Part shown: positions 47,531 through 59,424 of the stretch, piece by piece
Position numbering within the stretch: position 1 is the stretch's first letter
Layout: each line of letters opens with the position of its first letter
Origin: Ceriagrion tenellum
Taxonomy: Eukaryota > Arthropoda > Insecta > Odonata > Coenagrionidae
Length of the DNA: 64,000 bases
NCBI GenBank assembly: GCA_963169105.1
Contig: OY720636.1
Span: 139,119,747-139,183,746, forward strand
Direction of reading: 5' to 3'
Made by a program: the position numbers and the translations under genes
Notes under the pieces: generated by a model
The model's database searches: none
What the model was told of the DNA's origin: nothing
What the model saw: the letters and a program-made list of their open reading frames with translations, nothing else

Positions 47531-48850
47531 TACCGAGTGGAAGAATAGTTTCATTTTGAAGAAAGTAAAGGCAAAGATTTCAAAATTGAAATTTCATATA
47601 GGTTTGCAGCGTTGGAAGAAGAGGAGGAAAATAATAATGATGAAGGCGATATAGAAAGGAGTTGGACAAATTTCAAGTCTTCCGTAAATGAAGCAGCTAT
47701 CAAAGTCTTAAGTAAGAAAAATAAGAAAATAAATCATGGTTTAATAAACACTGCCGAGAACTGGTGAATGAAAGAAGAGAAGCAAGGAAAAAAGCATTAC
47801 TTCATGAAACACCAGAAACAATGGATCATTACAACAAACCTGTACAAGAGGTCACATGACTTCTTAGATCAGAAAAAAGGAAATAAATCCAGAATCTGTT
47901 GATGAAAGGAGATGAAGACAGAACGAAATACAATTAAAAAGACTTCTATAAACCAACTAGATCTTTCAAGAATGGGTATCAACCGAAAACTTTTGGGGTC
48001 AAAGACGAAGCAGAAACTGTTGTGGGGGAAAGAGCTGGTGTTTAGAAGGAGTGGAAAGAATACTTTAGTAAACTCTTAAATGGTGATGATATAGAAAAAG
48101 GAGATGATAATGGCGTGGCACAAATTGTTAAGTTGACAAACAAACCGAATGTCACGGAACCAACATTGGATGAAGGGACACTAGACCTGAAACTATTTTA
48201 AAATGGTAAAGCTCCTAGCAAGGACTCAATTATTAAGGAAGTGCTAAAACATGGAGGTGAGTTTTTCATGCATTGTTTCACAAATTACTCCTAAAAATCT
48301 GGAAACTAGAGACAATGCCAATGGATTGGAAGGAAGAAGTGATTATACCATTTCACGAGAAGGTGACCAAATGGACTAAAAAGTGCAGAGGTATCTTTCC
48401 CTTGGATACTTCCTATATAGTGCAATCAAAAATATTGCTGAACAGATTGAAGATACATGTTGAAAACATAATAGGGGAACACCATGCAAGATTTAGGAAG
48501 GAGAGGTCAACTACAGATCATATCTTTATTCTAAAAGAATTGATATGTAAATATTGGAAGTTTGACGAAAACACTTATATTCTGTTTTCAGAAAAGGTTA
48601 TTGAAAGAACACTTACATTCGTTGACATCAGAAAAGCATAAAATTGTATGTTACTATCAGACAGAAAATGTGGACCCTGTTAAGTAAATACAATATTCCA
48701 GGAAAATTAATAAACTTAATTAGAATGTGTGTAGAAGAATCCAAAGGTAAAGTGAGAGTAGAAAGAGAGTACACAACTATTATCAAACTAGTGAAAACCT
48801 GAATATACTTGTCAGGAGGTTTAATTTCTCCAGCATATATTTGACTTCGG
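47531..48850 (+). pseudogene. LINE reverse transcriptase, N-terminal half
   Basis: After a linker (47530-48180), NGKAPSKDSIIKEVLKHGGE (family N.KAPG.D.IP.E.LK.GG) begins at about 48200. After a frameshift near 48280, LLLKIWKLETMPMDWKEEVI, CRGIFPLDTSYIVQSKILLN, RLKIHVENIIGEHHARFRKE, RSTTDHIFILKELICKYWKF, TFVDIRKA (first catalytic Asp region, F.DF..A.D), LINLIRMCVEESKGKVRVER follow. The final block reads SGGLISPAY (48811-48838). It stops exactly at the GLRQGD.LSP motif; the rest of the protein lies inverted at 45610-46490. Stops are present throughout except within 48273-48641. Confidence 0.85.
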
Positions 48851-49479
48851 GTATGATATCATTCCTACAGAAACTATTCGTGTTAATGTATTTTTCAACT
48901 ACATAACTGCATTGAGGCACAAGACTCGCGCAGGAAGCATGCGAAACTTGATGTTAGCACTTCAGTATACCTTCGTGAAGAAACAAGCATTTGGGAGGAA
49001 ATGAGACATTATAAACTATGCTTGTATATGTTGCTAACAATACCTATTGACTAACCTATGTAAAAGCTTCATTGGCAGCTATATCAAATAGATTGTGGGT
49101 AAAATGAAATTTAAAACCCGTCTGTTCTGAAGTCTCTTTCCCTGACTTCAATTTTACGATCTAGTCGGCTGTAGTTTGTTTCGTTTCGTATGATATTGTA
49201 GACCCCATCAGGAAACAGATCTGCTTGGAATATGTGTGAAATATTAAATCTTAATTTAAATCAAAACAAGATACGTAGAAACTAATATGAACAGAAAACA
49301 TGAACCTCATCAAAAATACATCAATTCAAGATGCTAACAATACACAAAAAAGTATTGTTTTTTTAAGGCTATTTCATAATTTCAGTGGCCGTAAATGGTT
49401 TACTGGGCTATTGGGTCACAATTTGAGACTCACGACTATGTATCACAGTCATCAATCAATCTCTTGATGAGGTTTCAGG

Positions 49480-50600
49480 TGACCTGTGCGAGATAGAGAG
49501 CAATATCTCCTATTGCGATGCCACTTGCGTTTGGCTCTTTGCAATGGAAGTTATAAGACCCATAGTAGGCGGAGTGGACTCATGCGCCGTCCGTCCCAAT
49601 CAGCCACCACTGAATTTGGGACGGGCAACGTAATGAACATTCGTCGTCGCCAAAAGCACGCACGACCCACGCAAAAACGTATCCGGCGTCACGGTGGAGA
49701 ATGATTCCACACGCGAGTTGGAAATTATATGTGGAAGTTAAACGTGGAAGCCGCGAGAAGGACGGCTGGTGGATGCGGATGGTTGTTGGGAAGAGCGCAG
49801 CTCATTAGAGCGTTAGAGACATGTGGGGAGGGCGGGAGGGTTGAGGGTGCAGAATGAAAAGGCCGCTTCGTCAGACAGAGATATGGAGTGAAAGGGGCCT
49901 TTCGAAGCCGATAGCGAGAGATACGTCGTACGCCGCGGAGATGGCTAGATATGAATAGTGTGGGTGGAGAGCACTGGAGCCGGTATCAATCCACGTCGAA
50001 GTTTTGATTGCGCCTCGCGCGGCATGATGCGGGGTAGGAATGAGAACGAGGCAGGCGAAGTAAAGTGAAAGGGAGTTACGATGCGATACACAAGCCCAGC
50101 CTTCATTTCCTTCCCGACCTCACGTCCATCCACCCATACCCGAGAGCGGTGAATGAGGCAAAGATTGATAGGAAAGGGACCGCGTTCTTCCCATCCGCCA
50201 CTCCCTTGACTTTCCATTCCGATATCACATTCTATATTTTTTGGCTCGCCTCCTCCACTCCCACCGATACGATCCTCAAAATTCCCGCCCCAAGTGATTC
50301 TCGTTCCTCCCACGTTTCCGTGTAACCTCTCCAGCACTTACAACCCTCTCGGTTCCGTCGTCTCCGAAACCGTTCACCTCACCCGCCCCGTCCCCTCTCA
50401 CCCCCCCTTAGCGTTCTCTCCCTCTCAACACATAACTTCCTCCGTCGGCCCATTCTTTCTTCTCTCCATCCACGAGAGTATTTCGACGGCGACAGCAGCA
50501 CTCTTGCCATCCCTGCGTTGGAATGTCAACGCCGTGAAAGTTTTCGCGTGGTCTCCGCTTCGCTCTATGATTGCTGAAGAATTAAATCTCTGGATTAGTT
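49480..50600. other. G+C-richer domain with C/T tract
   Basis: About 49480-50060 is relatively rich in CG dinucleotides (for example ACGTCGTACGCCGCGGAGAT near 49922). It then grades into a C/T-rich plus strand (50100-50510). Frames at 49945-50337 (minus) and 50294-50602 (plus) overlap and show no domain. The CG density stands out and could mark an unmethylated or regulatory segment, but there is no core-promoter element I trust. Confidence 0.4.
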
Positions 50601-51585
50601 AAATGCGGATATCGTTTGTCCTCGACCGGTGCCGACAGACGAGGCGATTGAGAAGAGATATATGGCATCAACACATATTTTTACATGTAGTTCAAAAGCT
50701 AACAAATGGTGGCATCACCTGGCTCAAACTCGTTTAAGTGTTAGAAATATTTTTTCCTGTGGTAAATGGCTTACTTACAATCTTTCCATAAATTAGATGG
50801 GTCTATTTTATTTTCGTTGTCCATAGTCAGGACTGGGCAATATCTCACATACGCATTTGAAATACTTGGAGTATTTTTTTATTTCAAAAACATATTGCAA
50901 AATAATTTTTTTTTATATTTTAAATAAATATTTTCAGTATTTTTAAGTACTTAAATACTTCCAAAAAAATTTTGCCTGATCCTGAATCGCAACTATTTTA
51001 AACGGCACAAATTAATTCTCAGTTGTTCTTAAGTTATTTCGAGTTATGGAATTTTCTAATCTAAAAATTATATTTTGACCCATTTGTGTCAAAGTGCCTT
51101 CAGAGATTAAGGTAGACTTTTTCCTCATTGACATTAGCTGCTATGGGGCAGGACTCTAGAAGCGTAGCATACCGTTCCAGAATTGAAGCAAACATTTCTA
51201 TGAGCTTCTTCCGCAGAGAAAATAACGGACATCATGAGAAAAGAATTTTATTTCCACCAGTACGCGTATCGACAATTATATCCATATCTCCGTAATCTAA
51301 AACTGAAGTTTTGGATGATCGTTCAAAAATATCGATCGTTTGAAAAAGAAAAAGGTTTCATTTTAAGTTTCAAAAACTTTTCAAACCATGGTTTTGTAAG
51401 GCATTCACAGAGTCAACCCTGTAAGTGTTCATCTGCTATTAAATCGTGGAAATGAATGCGTTCATAGTTATTCTGCTATAACTAGTACGCAGAAATATCA
51501 GCGTGCCTTAGGAGAACTTGTGAAATGACTACTTTCTGCACACAAAGGAAATTCAGAGAACTCTATCAATGAGGATACATAGTGG

Positions 51586-51981
51586 TTGACTAATTTTCTC
51601 AGTTACAACTACCTAAAATTATTTAAAATGGTTGTCCCGCCTATTTTAAAGAAATATCTCATTCCACAAAACCTATTACAGAGAAAAACACATAAGGGTA
51701 TAAACAAACAACCCCTTCAAAAGCCCAGTTATAGGCAAGAAGCTTCTGGTGTGACAAAAATAAGTTTAGAGTCATATCAAGCCCTGAAAAAGTATTTATT
51801 CGAGATAAAACAAGTTTGTGTTCTTCGACTGCCGAGGAAAGACTCCTCCAGCTGCTATTATCCATACCCCAGTTTGAGGAACTGTTTCACACCTCATTAT
51901 TTTGAAATCCTGTTGCTGAAGGTATATGAAGATTTATCTGCGTCAGTCTTTTGGTATTTAATACCCCTCTGTTTGAATTAA
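51586..51981 (+). other. Unassigned open frame of 131 codons
   Basis: One of the longer open frames outside biased tracts. The first ATG (51628) gives a Lys/Leu/Tyr-rich product with residues such as KISLESYQALKKYLFEIKQ and LRNCFTPHYFEILLLKVYED. I recognise no domain, signal peptide or splice signals. Chance is a fair explanation in 64 kb of A+T-rich DNA. Confidence 0.15.
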
Positions 51982-53305
51982 CTCCGTTGGCTGATGCGCA
52001 TTGGACCCAGCCGCAAGAACGCTCGCATATACAGGCGAGTCAGCAACAGTGAGCCAACAATTTTGATCGACGGGTATTGACAGTCTCTCCCAATAAATAT
52101 AGTTGAGTTTTTAGATGATAGATGAATAATATTTATTTGAATAACAGTTTCATCATTGGTATATTCAAAAATTTTAAACCCTAATTCAGTGCCGCAGTCA
52201 TGGCATCAGACCTGTGGGCGTCCATAGAACAATAAAACCGTGAATGCAAAATGTTATTCCGCGATGATCAGTAAGCAGAATCACCGGTGTCGCTGAATAC
52301 CATAGGGAAACTTGCCGAATATCTATTCTTGTGTCAACAATCTCTTTTCTATCTTTGCTACATACGAAGGTAATTCGGATAAGTCTTTGAATGGACATGC
52401 GGAATGTTTTTCTAAATTACTCAAGAACAATTACCAGAAATTATAAATTTGTGCATGTTCAACCTGGTCTCGAGAGATCGGGTTATTCATAAAAATATAA
52501 ACTGAAAATAACCGTGTTTCATCGACGAACCAATAGCTTTTGCATATTATTCCAAGCCATAGCTGTCCGAAATGTAATTTCTATTAAATTTTAATTATTT
52601 GTGCTTAAATTGTGTTTTGTGCGTTTTCTCTGCAATATTTCACTTCATTCATATTTTGTGATATATTTTTTGAGCAAAACATCACATTTTTCTGTTCGTT
52701 CGTTGATAGTACAAGTGGTAAAGTACGCTCTGTTGCCATTTGAAGTGGTAAAAAGCAGAAATTTCTCTTAATTGGGAAATTATTGGGAATATACGTGGTG
52801 CGTGATTTTCATTTAATCCACCACATTGATTAATCACGTATGAGGCAGTCTGAAAATCATGGGAGTGGGGAATTTTGGATAATAGACTCAGTCTGTATAC
52901 ACTCGGTAACTTTTTATGGTAATTACATTCTTTTCGTTAGTCACTTAACACAGTTTTCTCCAGTGTAGTTCCGACACAAAACAAGAAATGTATGGCGAGC
53001 AAGGTCACGAAGTACTTCCTACAGAGACGGTACAGAATAATCAACCTCAGTAAAGGGGTTCTAGTCTCATGTTGAATCATGCGAGTTAAATTCTCTCTCG
53101 GCTCTTTTAACATTATTTCATTCAGATAAAATCGGCCACTAAAACCATTTATTCTTTACCTCATGAACCCGTTATTTAAATAAAAAATATTGTATTTTTT
53201 TCATAATTTTATTAACTAATAATATTTCATTGAGTTCTTAACTGCAATGGTTTTTCAGTAACCTCTTTAAAATTTTTATTCTAATTATTATGTATTTCAT
53301 TATTT

Positions 53306-53641
53306 TCAAATGAATGTCTTTTTATTTTGTATGTTAAATGTAATTTTTAATATCATTTGTCCAGACCTGTCGGCAGTTTCCCAATCTAGAGCGTAACGAC
53401 TGGGGAGGATCATCGTGCACCCGGTGCACCAGGCGGCATTTTCCAAGGAGTTGCTTCCGTTCAATCTTTCCTGAAATCGAAACGTGTGTAATCCCATTCC
53501 GGCTTTGTTCATCGCGAAGTCATCTTCTTTCCTCACCCCCATATGGCTTAATATGTCAGTTGCAACGAGTGTGTTCAACAGAAAGACCTCACATTTTATA
53601 CATTCAGTTGTAATTTCAAAGTATAGCCTTAATCTCCGCAT
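53306..53641 (-). other. Unassigned open frame of 111 codons
   Basis: Starts at ATG (complement of 53639-53641) and has a varied composition: RLRLYFEITTECIKCEVFLL, DILSHMGVRKEDDFAMNK, HTFRFQERLNGSNSLEN, AAWCTGCTMILPSRYALDWE. The two Cys pairs (IKCE; WCTGCT) are notable but do not form a zinc-binding pattern I know. The frame lies on a slightly G+C-richer patch. It could be a fragment of an unrecognised mobile element or an exon; I cannot choose. Confidence 0.25.
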
Positions 53642-56600
53642 GCTTTAAATGAGGGTTAGGTTAACTTAATTTCTTTCTCAGTCTTTTTTATGAATAGTTC
53701 AGCAATTAATATTTTAACGGCCATAGGGTTTCGAACATTTTCCTTATTTTCAGCAGACTGTGCCCCTGTTTAAGATTATAACCCCAGTTTTTCTATGGTC
53801 CGTTTATGTGTCCTAAAATTTTAACTATGACTTTAGTAGTTTTGAAAGATAAAACTTTCTTTGGAAATGTATAAATTTCGTAGGCGTTAATTGCTATTTT
53901 TGCCATAAAAACAGTAAAAACCTAAACTTTGACGCGTTCCACATGAATGCAGGGCATGGTCGGTGGGGCATAGTACTGTACACATCCCATACCATATTTC
54001 ATCGGTTAAAATACCCTGTAGCCTCCCTCTCTAAATCGCTTTGCCAACCTAAAGAGGAATTGAAGCTGGTCTATTACTTTTGGACTCAAATAAAACGGAT
54101 TTGGAGTATTTCAAATAGATGGAGAGAATTTCCGTATTTCCCTAACGTCTTCATTATGAGAGACATATGTTCATACTCATATCTGGAAGGCATTTGCAAT
54201 AGTTGGATATGTTCTCCAAAAGTAAAAGATTTTTCACATTCCTCCTCAAAACATATTGAGAAATGCATCCATCACAACGCGGGGTCTTCCTGGACACTAA
54301 ATTGGCGAACTTATTGTTCCAACACAAAATCAAATTTCTTTTTTGCATTTTTCACTGTGCACTCGGATACACTATTACACTCTTATTTATTTATTTGCTT
54401 TATTTTATTACTTTATTATTAATCAAGATACAAATCTCCATAAAGAAAGTCTTTAATTGTGTTTTCTGAAAATAGGCAAGAGGCCATAAACATAATCCAT
54501 GTTTGTATTGAGACAGCCGTGCTGCCTTCTGCCTGCCTGAATGCGAACAGGGATATTTCAGGAATATCAGGGATAACCATACAAGCCAGTTAAATATGGT
54601 TGCTTGCGCAGCAGTCCACATTAACAACAATAGTTTCTCATCTAACTGAGTTCTATGTATAATTATGAAAAATGGTGGTGGCGTGTTTTCTTAAGGTAGT
54701 TTGAGCGAAATATCATTTTACTGAGAAATCAATGAATTTTGTCTCATTTTAAAGAAAAATATCTCACCCTGCCGTTGACACCATAAATGCAACCCCTTAC
54801 CACATTACTTTCGGAGATATTTACCAAAAAATATCAGCCCTTCTACATGGGAAATGGTACGTGTATGCATTCCAGAAAGAGACATTATTTACAAAATGAC
54901 GTATTCCTAACACTTACATGTCGTAAAAAAACTAACAGTATGTAGTTTGTACGTTTTCTCAACTATATTTGAAAATAAATCATATTTTTACCGCGGTAGG
55001 TTCTTGGGTATCACAAAAAAACTTTCCGTTTTGAAGGAGTTTCAAACGCACCGCGCGAAAAAAATTAGTCAATTTCAAGACTTATTTAGATATTTTCATT
55101 TGATTACTTACAATTTCTGTCATGTAAAACTATTTTATTGCACCATTAATAATGCAATATTTAATCGGTCCTGCAGCTGGTGAAATTAAAACGTATAATT
55201 TGAATATGGTCTCTATTATGACTAGGGAACTATCTCGCTTGGACTACCTTAGCAGAGAAAAATTTGGGGAAAGAACCTCCTTATGGCAGAGGATTCAAAT
55301 CGCCCGAGGGGCAGCTGAGAGGCCAAATAGGACGGAGAGTTGGTGTGAATCTCCCTCGTAAGATGGGAAGACGGTCGTAATCACAAGCGCGACCTCCTGA
55401 TCATATTCCAGGAACTACTGTGGTGTGTTGAACATGGATTTCCTTCCCCTAACTGGTCTCCAGTTCACAAGCGAAACCTGATATTATCGCAGCAGAGCTT
55501 CTCGGAAATTGAGCTTGCAATAGCAGGTTACATTTAATGAGCTATGTTATAAATCTCACTCGTCTGAGTCATTGGCAAAGGCAAATCTTCTCATAAGGTG
55601 ACATCGCGTGACGCATGTTAAGGATACAGACGAAACAACTTTTATTTGAAACTGGAGTTAAAATGCCGTAAAAGTGTCACGGCTTTCTGCTTTCCTTCAC
55701 CCCTGACCCCAAAGCTGAGTTGACTTGACCACGACGGTTACCCTATGATTTTTTTCAGTCGAATTTGATTCGGAAACAGCGGTAAATGCCTGTTCCCATA
55801 CGTGTACAATAGCATCATCAATAAAAATAGTAGCAATAGCAATAGTTTTGTTTTCCTTTTTTATCTTCTTTCTGCATTTTCAACTGACCCTTTAGGAAGA
55901 ATGATTCACACAACTGTGGAATTCTATGTTTTTCCCGGAAATACACTCACAGGCGGAAGGAATATCATTGGACGAATAGTTTCTGATTCTGATATCCGAT
56001 ATATACTTTTTAGGGAAGACATGGCTCCGATCGGTTGAGGGACATTCTGGAGGTTGTTAGCGGTAGACAAAGTTGAAAATATATACCGTAAAGCGATGTA
56101 ATTACTTTGAATTTCCTAGAAATTTTGCTCCAAGGCGGATATTTTTTACTCAGTTTTTCCTTCAATTGTGAAAAAATTACTGCCAGTCTACTTATCTACT
56201 TATAGTGCCTTTTAAAGACAATTATTTTCAAGTCATACTGTTTTCTGCTAATCACTTTTTGTTCGTCCCGTAGTGGAGCCTAAGGGTATAAATTTGCGAA
56301 CTTGAAGCCCAGAACAGCAATTCTCATGAGCCTAGTTTGTTGATTTTCCAATGAAGAATTATCGACGTACTTTACATTTATCTCGTCAGATAATTGAGAT
56401 ATGTATTGGCATGTCGATGAAATTTGATTGATGTTCGAATTATCAATTTCAATTTTTTGCACGTCTGTAATAGAGCTTTGGCTGGTAAAGATATATGAAG
56501 CAAGGGATCACTTTACCTGGAATTCAATGAATTCGCTCGCATTTAAACAATACCTCACCCTTCCATAGACACCAAAATATTTTATAGGAACCCTGAAAAA

Positions 56601-58559
56601 GTAGTTTTTTCTAGATGATACATACTATACCATTTTCATGGAAAGATATGACGACAAAATATCTTAGTCTATTTCAAACTTTAAATGTTTATTGCCTTGA
56701 TACCTTGGTTATTAGTTACCTTGATAATAAGTACTTTGATAATGATTGCTGTTCAGACGAAACCTGAGTTGGCACTAAGCAATTAAAAAGTGGAATATAC
56801 TAAGATACTTTTCCGTTATGCCTGTGACTATGTTCCACATAGTTACGCCTTCAACCGTGAATATTATTTCCACGGAACACTGAAAAATTCTCAAAAATGA
56901 ATTAAATAAAATATTCATCCAAGGACCTAATTTTTAGCCAAATATTGGGTCATTATTACTGGATTTTCTGCCAAATACTGGGATATAGAAGTCAAAATAT
57001 GGTAATTCCGTTATAATAGGCTCCCACAGCTGGAAAAAATGTGCTCTTTCAAAAGGATCCGCGGAACATTTTGTATATTTGGAACTTAAAATGTGGTTTT
57101 CAGTATTTAACGCGTATTATTACCGAATGCTGGATTAATAAACTAATTGAACCTAAAAGAGGTTTTAAGTGCACATGAGGCACGTCAAAGTCGTGGTGGA
57201 ACCATCTTGATGTATTATGCTTATTCGTTAAATTCTAATCTCTTTTATATTTTATATTGATGTTGGAGTTGAACTGTTTATATTGTTAACAGGGTTTCAC
57301 GATGACCAAAATTGGATATTGTAATTCCAGATCCAAATCCTACCAGTTTATAGTATCACTTTCAATCAAAGTGACGCTCCATGTTCAAGCTGGTAACGTA
57401 CCTGTATTGGGTCCTGGTAATTGGAAATGCCAATTTTTCCTGATTTAATTTTATATAAATGCTTGAATTATAGGCGTGATTTCTTCAGGTCTGAATGGAG
57501 AAAATTCCGTAAAATATTCGATGTTCTACCTTTTTAACTTGCCAGATTTCTAAGCTTTGTTGTTCAGTAACCTTTCTTATCACACACAACCCTTTTCTAA
57601 TCCAGAGATGAGGAATACGGAAGCCTTAACAAAGAGCCGCAAAGGTTCAGAGCCATGTTTTTTTTCTTAAAAATCCCTTAAAATTTTGTTCTTGGGCTAA
57701 CGAAGATAAATCCGTGTTTCCCCGACCCAGCAAACGACTTACATAAACAGAGTCTCATTCCACACGAAACGATGCTTGCCGTTGTGATTTCAGCAAAGCG
57801 AATCTAAATAGCCAGGGAAACAGTCAAATCTAGGGTAAAGGTCTTTTTAAGTGACTCGTTTAAAAAAGATTTTTGGTTTTAACTTAAAAAATAGAAAGAA
57901 GGCCGCTATGCTTGATGAAATAAGAAGTCCTCCGTCGCTTTTTCAGCTTATTTTTTGGAGAGCACAGCAAGCAACGGCGAGGCGAGAACAGAGGGAAACG
58001 TTTCGTTGTTTATACTGGATTCATAATCAGCTTTAATTGCTTATTATTCCTTTTAAGAAGAACCCTTCTGTTAGATTTGGAATTCATGAGCTATATAAAA
58101 TGAAATGAAAAATAGTTGTTTGAATACTCATTTGACCGCGCCGACAGTGCGCACTTCATTAACATATTCATTTACAGTAAAACATATGTTTGTCGTATCT
58201 AATCAAAGAACTTTAAGCTACATAAAAATATACTAACTCATTAGAAAGTTTTAGCCGTGAAATAATGAAATAAATGAAGTTTTTTTTTACTCTCTTAGGT
58301 CTTTTGCTACTTCAATATTTATTCGTTCATAAATTTTACATCAAAAGGTTGGCACAGAGTACATCAACAATGTCTCGCCCCGCAAATGCCTGGAAAATTG
58401 TAAATAATAGCATTTTTATTCCCTTATTAATGATTGTAACTCTTCATTGATTATTGCCATCTATCCGAACAATGAGTTTAAGCTGCTCTCCTATCTGCAA
58501 GCAGCTTCATTCCTACACAATTATTTACTTAAACGTCCTTTATGATTTGATTAACATTT

Positions 58560-59420
58560 TCCAATTCTGGTCATACTCTTCAATTCTTCCCATTTATTCC
58601 TCCATCCAATGTCGTATTCATTAGGCTGTGGATTCGCAGTATGTGGACAGTAAGTTTTTGTCTCCTTCGCCGAGTATCCATTATGCTTCGTTTCTCCTCA
58701 GCTCTTCCTAGAACTGCGTTTGTGATTCGTATCGTCTATTTGATCCTCACCAACCTTCGGTAACGCCACAAATCTCCATTGCTCCAAAGCACTTTGCCCT
58801 ACTACTCTCAATGTACAGGCTTCCAAGTCATATTAAAGCATGCTCAATATAAATGTTTTAATAAATGTTTCCTGTATTACCCGCTTGAATCCCCAGTTGT
58901 CAGAAGATTCCTATTCTCGTAGAATGTCTTCTTTGGTTGGGCTATGCTTCTCACATAATTTATGTTAAAGTGGGATATCATTGTAAATTTTAGCACTTCA
59001 ACTTATTTCTTCTACATTTTCCGCAAATAATCATCAGTTTCCTTTTACCATCTGTCTGTCCTTATTTTTACTGGCACATTCAATTTTCGCTCAAATACAT
59101 TTAGATGAATAGGTTTACACCTTTATAAAACTACAAATTTTGTATCCTTACTCATCTATTGGTTCATTGACATGTGGTACATACTACCAATGATCTTCCG
59201 TCCAGTATTCCCACATCTTTTCATCTATTTTCACAAATATTCAAGCACAAAAACAAGAGGATGGTTTTATGCACCTTTCCCAAGGTGCATAGTATCATCC
59301 ACTTTCTCCATGGCTTCACCATTGACCCTGACCATACTATTTTTCTTCCCATTCTCCAAGTCGAAAACCACTCTCGGTTTTTGGCTCATTTTTGCTTAGT
59401 TCTTTTTCTCTGTAACTTTA
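58560..59420 (-). pseudogene. LINE reverse transcriptase, C-terminal remnant
   Basis: On the minus strand: VVFDLENGKKNSMVRVNGEA, MEKVDDTMHLGK (family V..F.YLG), a decayed middle with repeated frameshifts, then VRIKxTIRITNAVLGRAEEK, RSIMDTRRRRQKLTVHILR and SLMNTTLDGGINGKN. The last blocks correspond to W..R..KV.WTD..TN.EVL.R..E.R.LL.TI..R..K..GH.LR...LL...LEG...GK, the standard end of GRPR-tailed insect non-LTR RT proteins. It is related to the remnants at 7331 and 25980 but too diverged to say whether it is the same family. Heavily degraded and 5'-truncated. Confidence 0.65.
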
Positions 59421-59424
59421 CAGA

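Larger units (their letters stand above)
48851..58555. other. Long interval without a recognised gene or element
   Basis: Mostly A+T-rich. It holds the G+C-richer domain at 49480-50600 and the two unassigned frames at 51586-51981 and 53306-53641. CCTTGATA-type words are loosely repeated at 56695-56755. A G+C-richer piece at 51990-52090 (GGACCCAGCCGCAAGAACGC and onward) may be a repeat fragment, but I could not assign it. Confidence 0.4.

Noticed and set aside
48920..48970. GCGAAAC preceded by GCAGGAAGCAT, considered as another hammerhead-like core
   Set aside because: No CTGANGA box at a usable distance and no stem.
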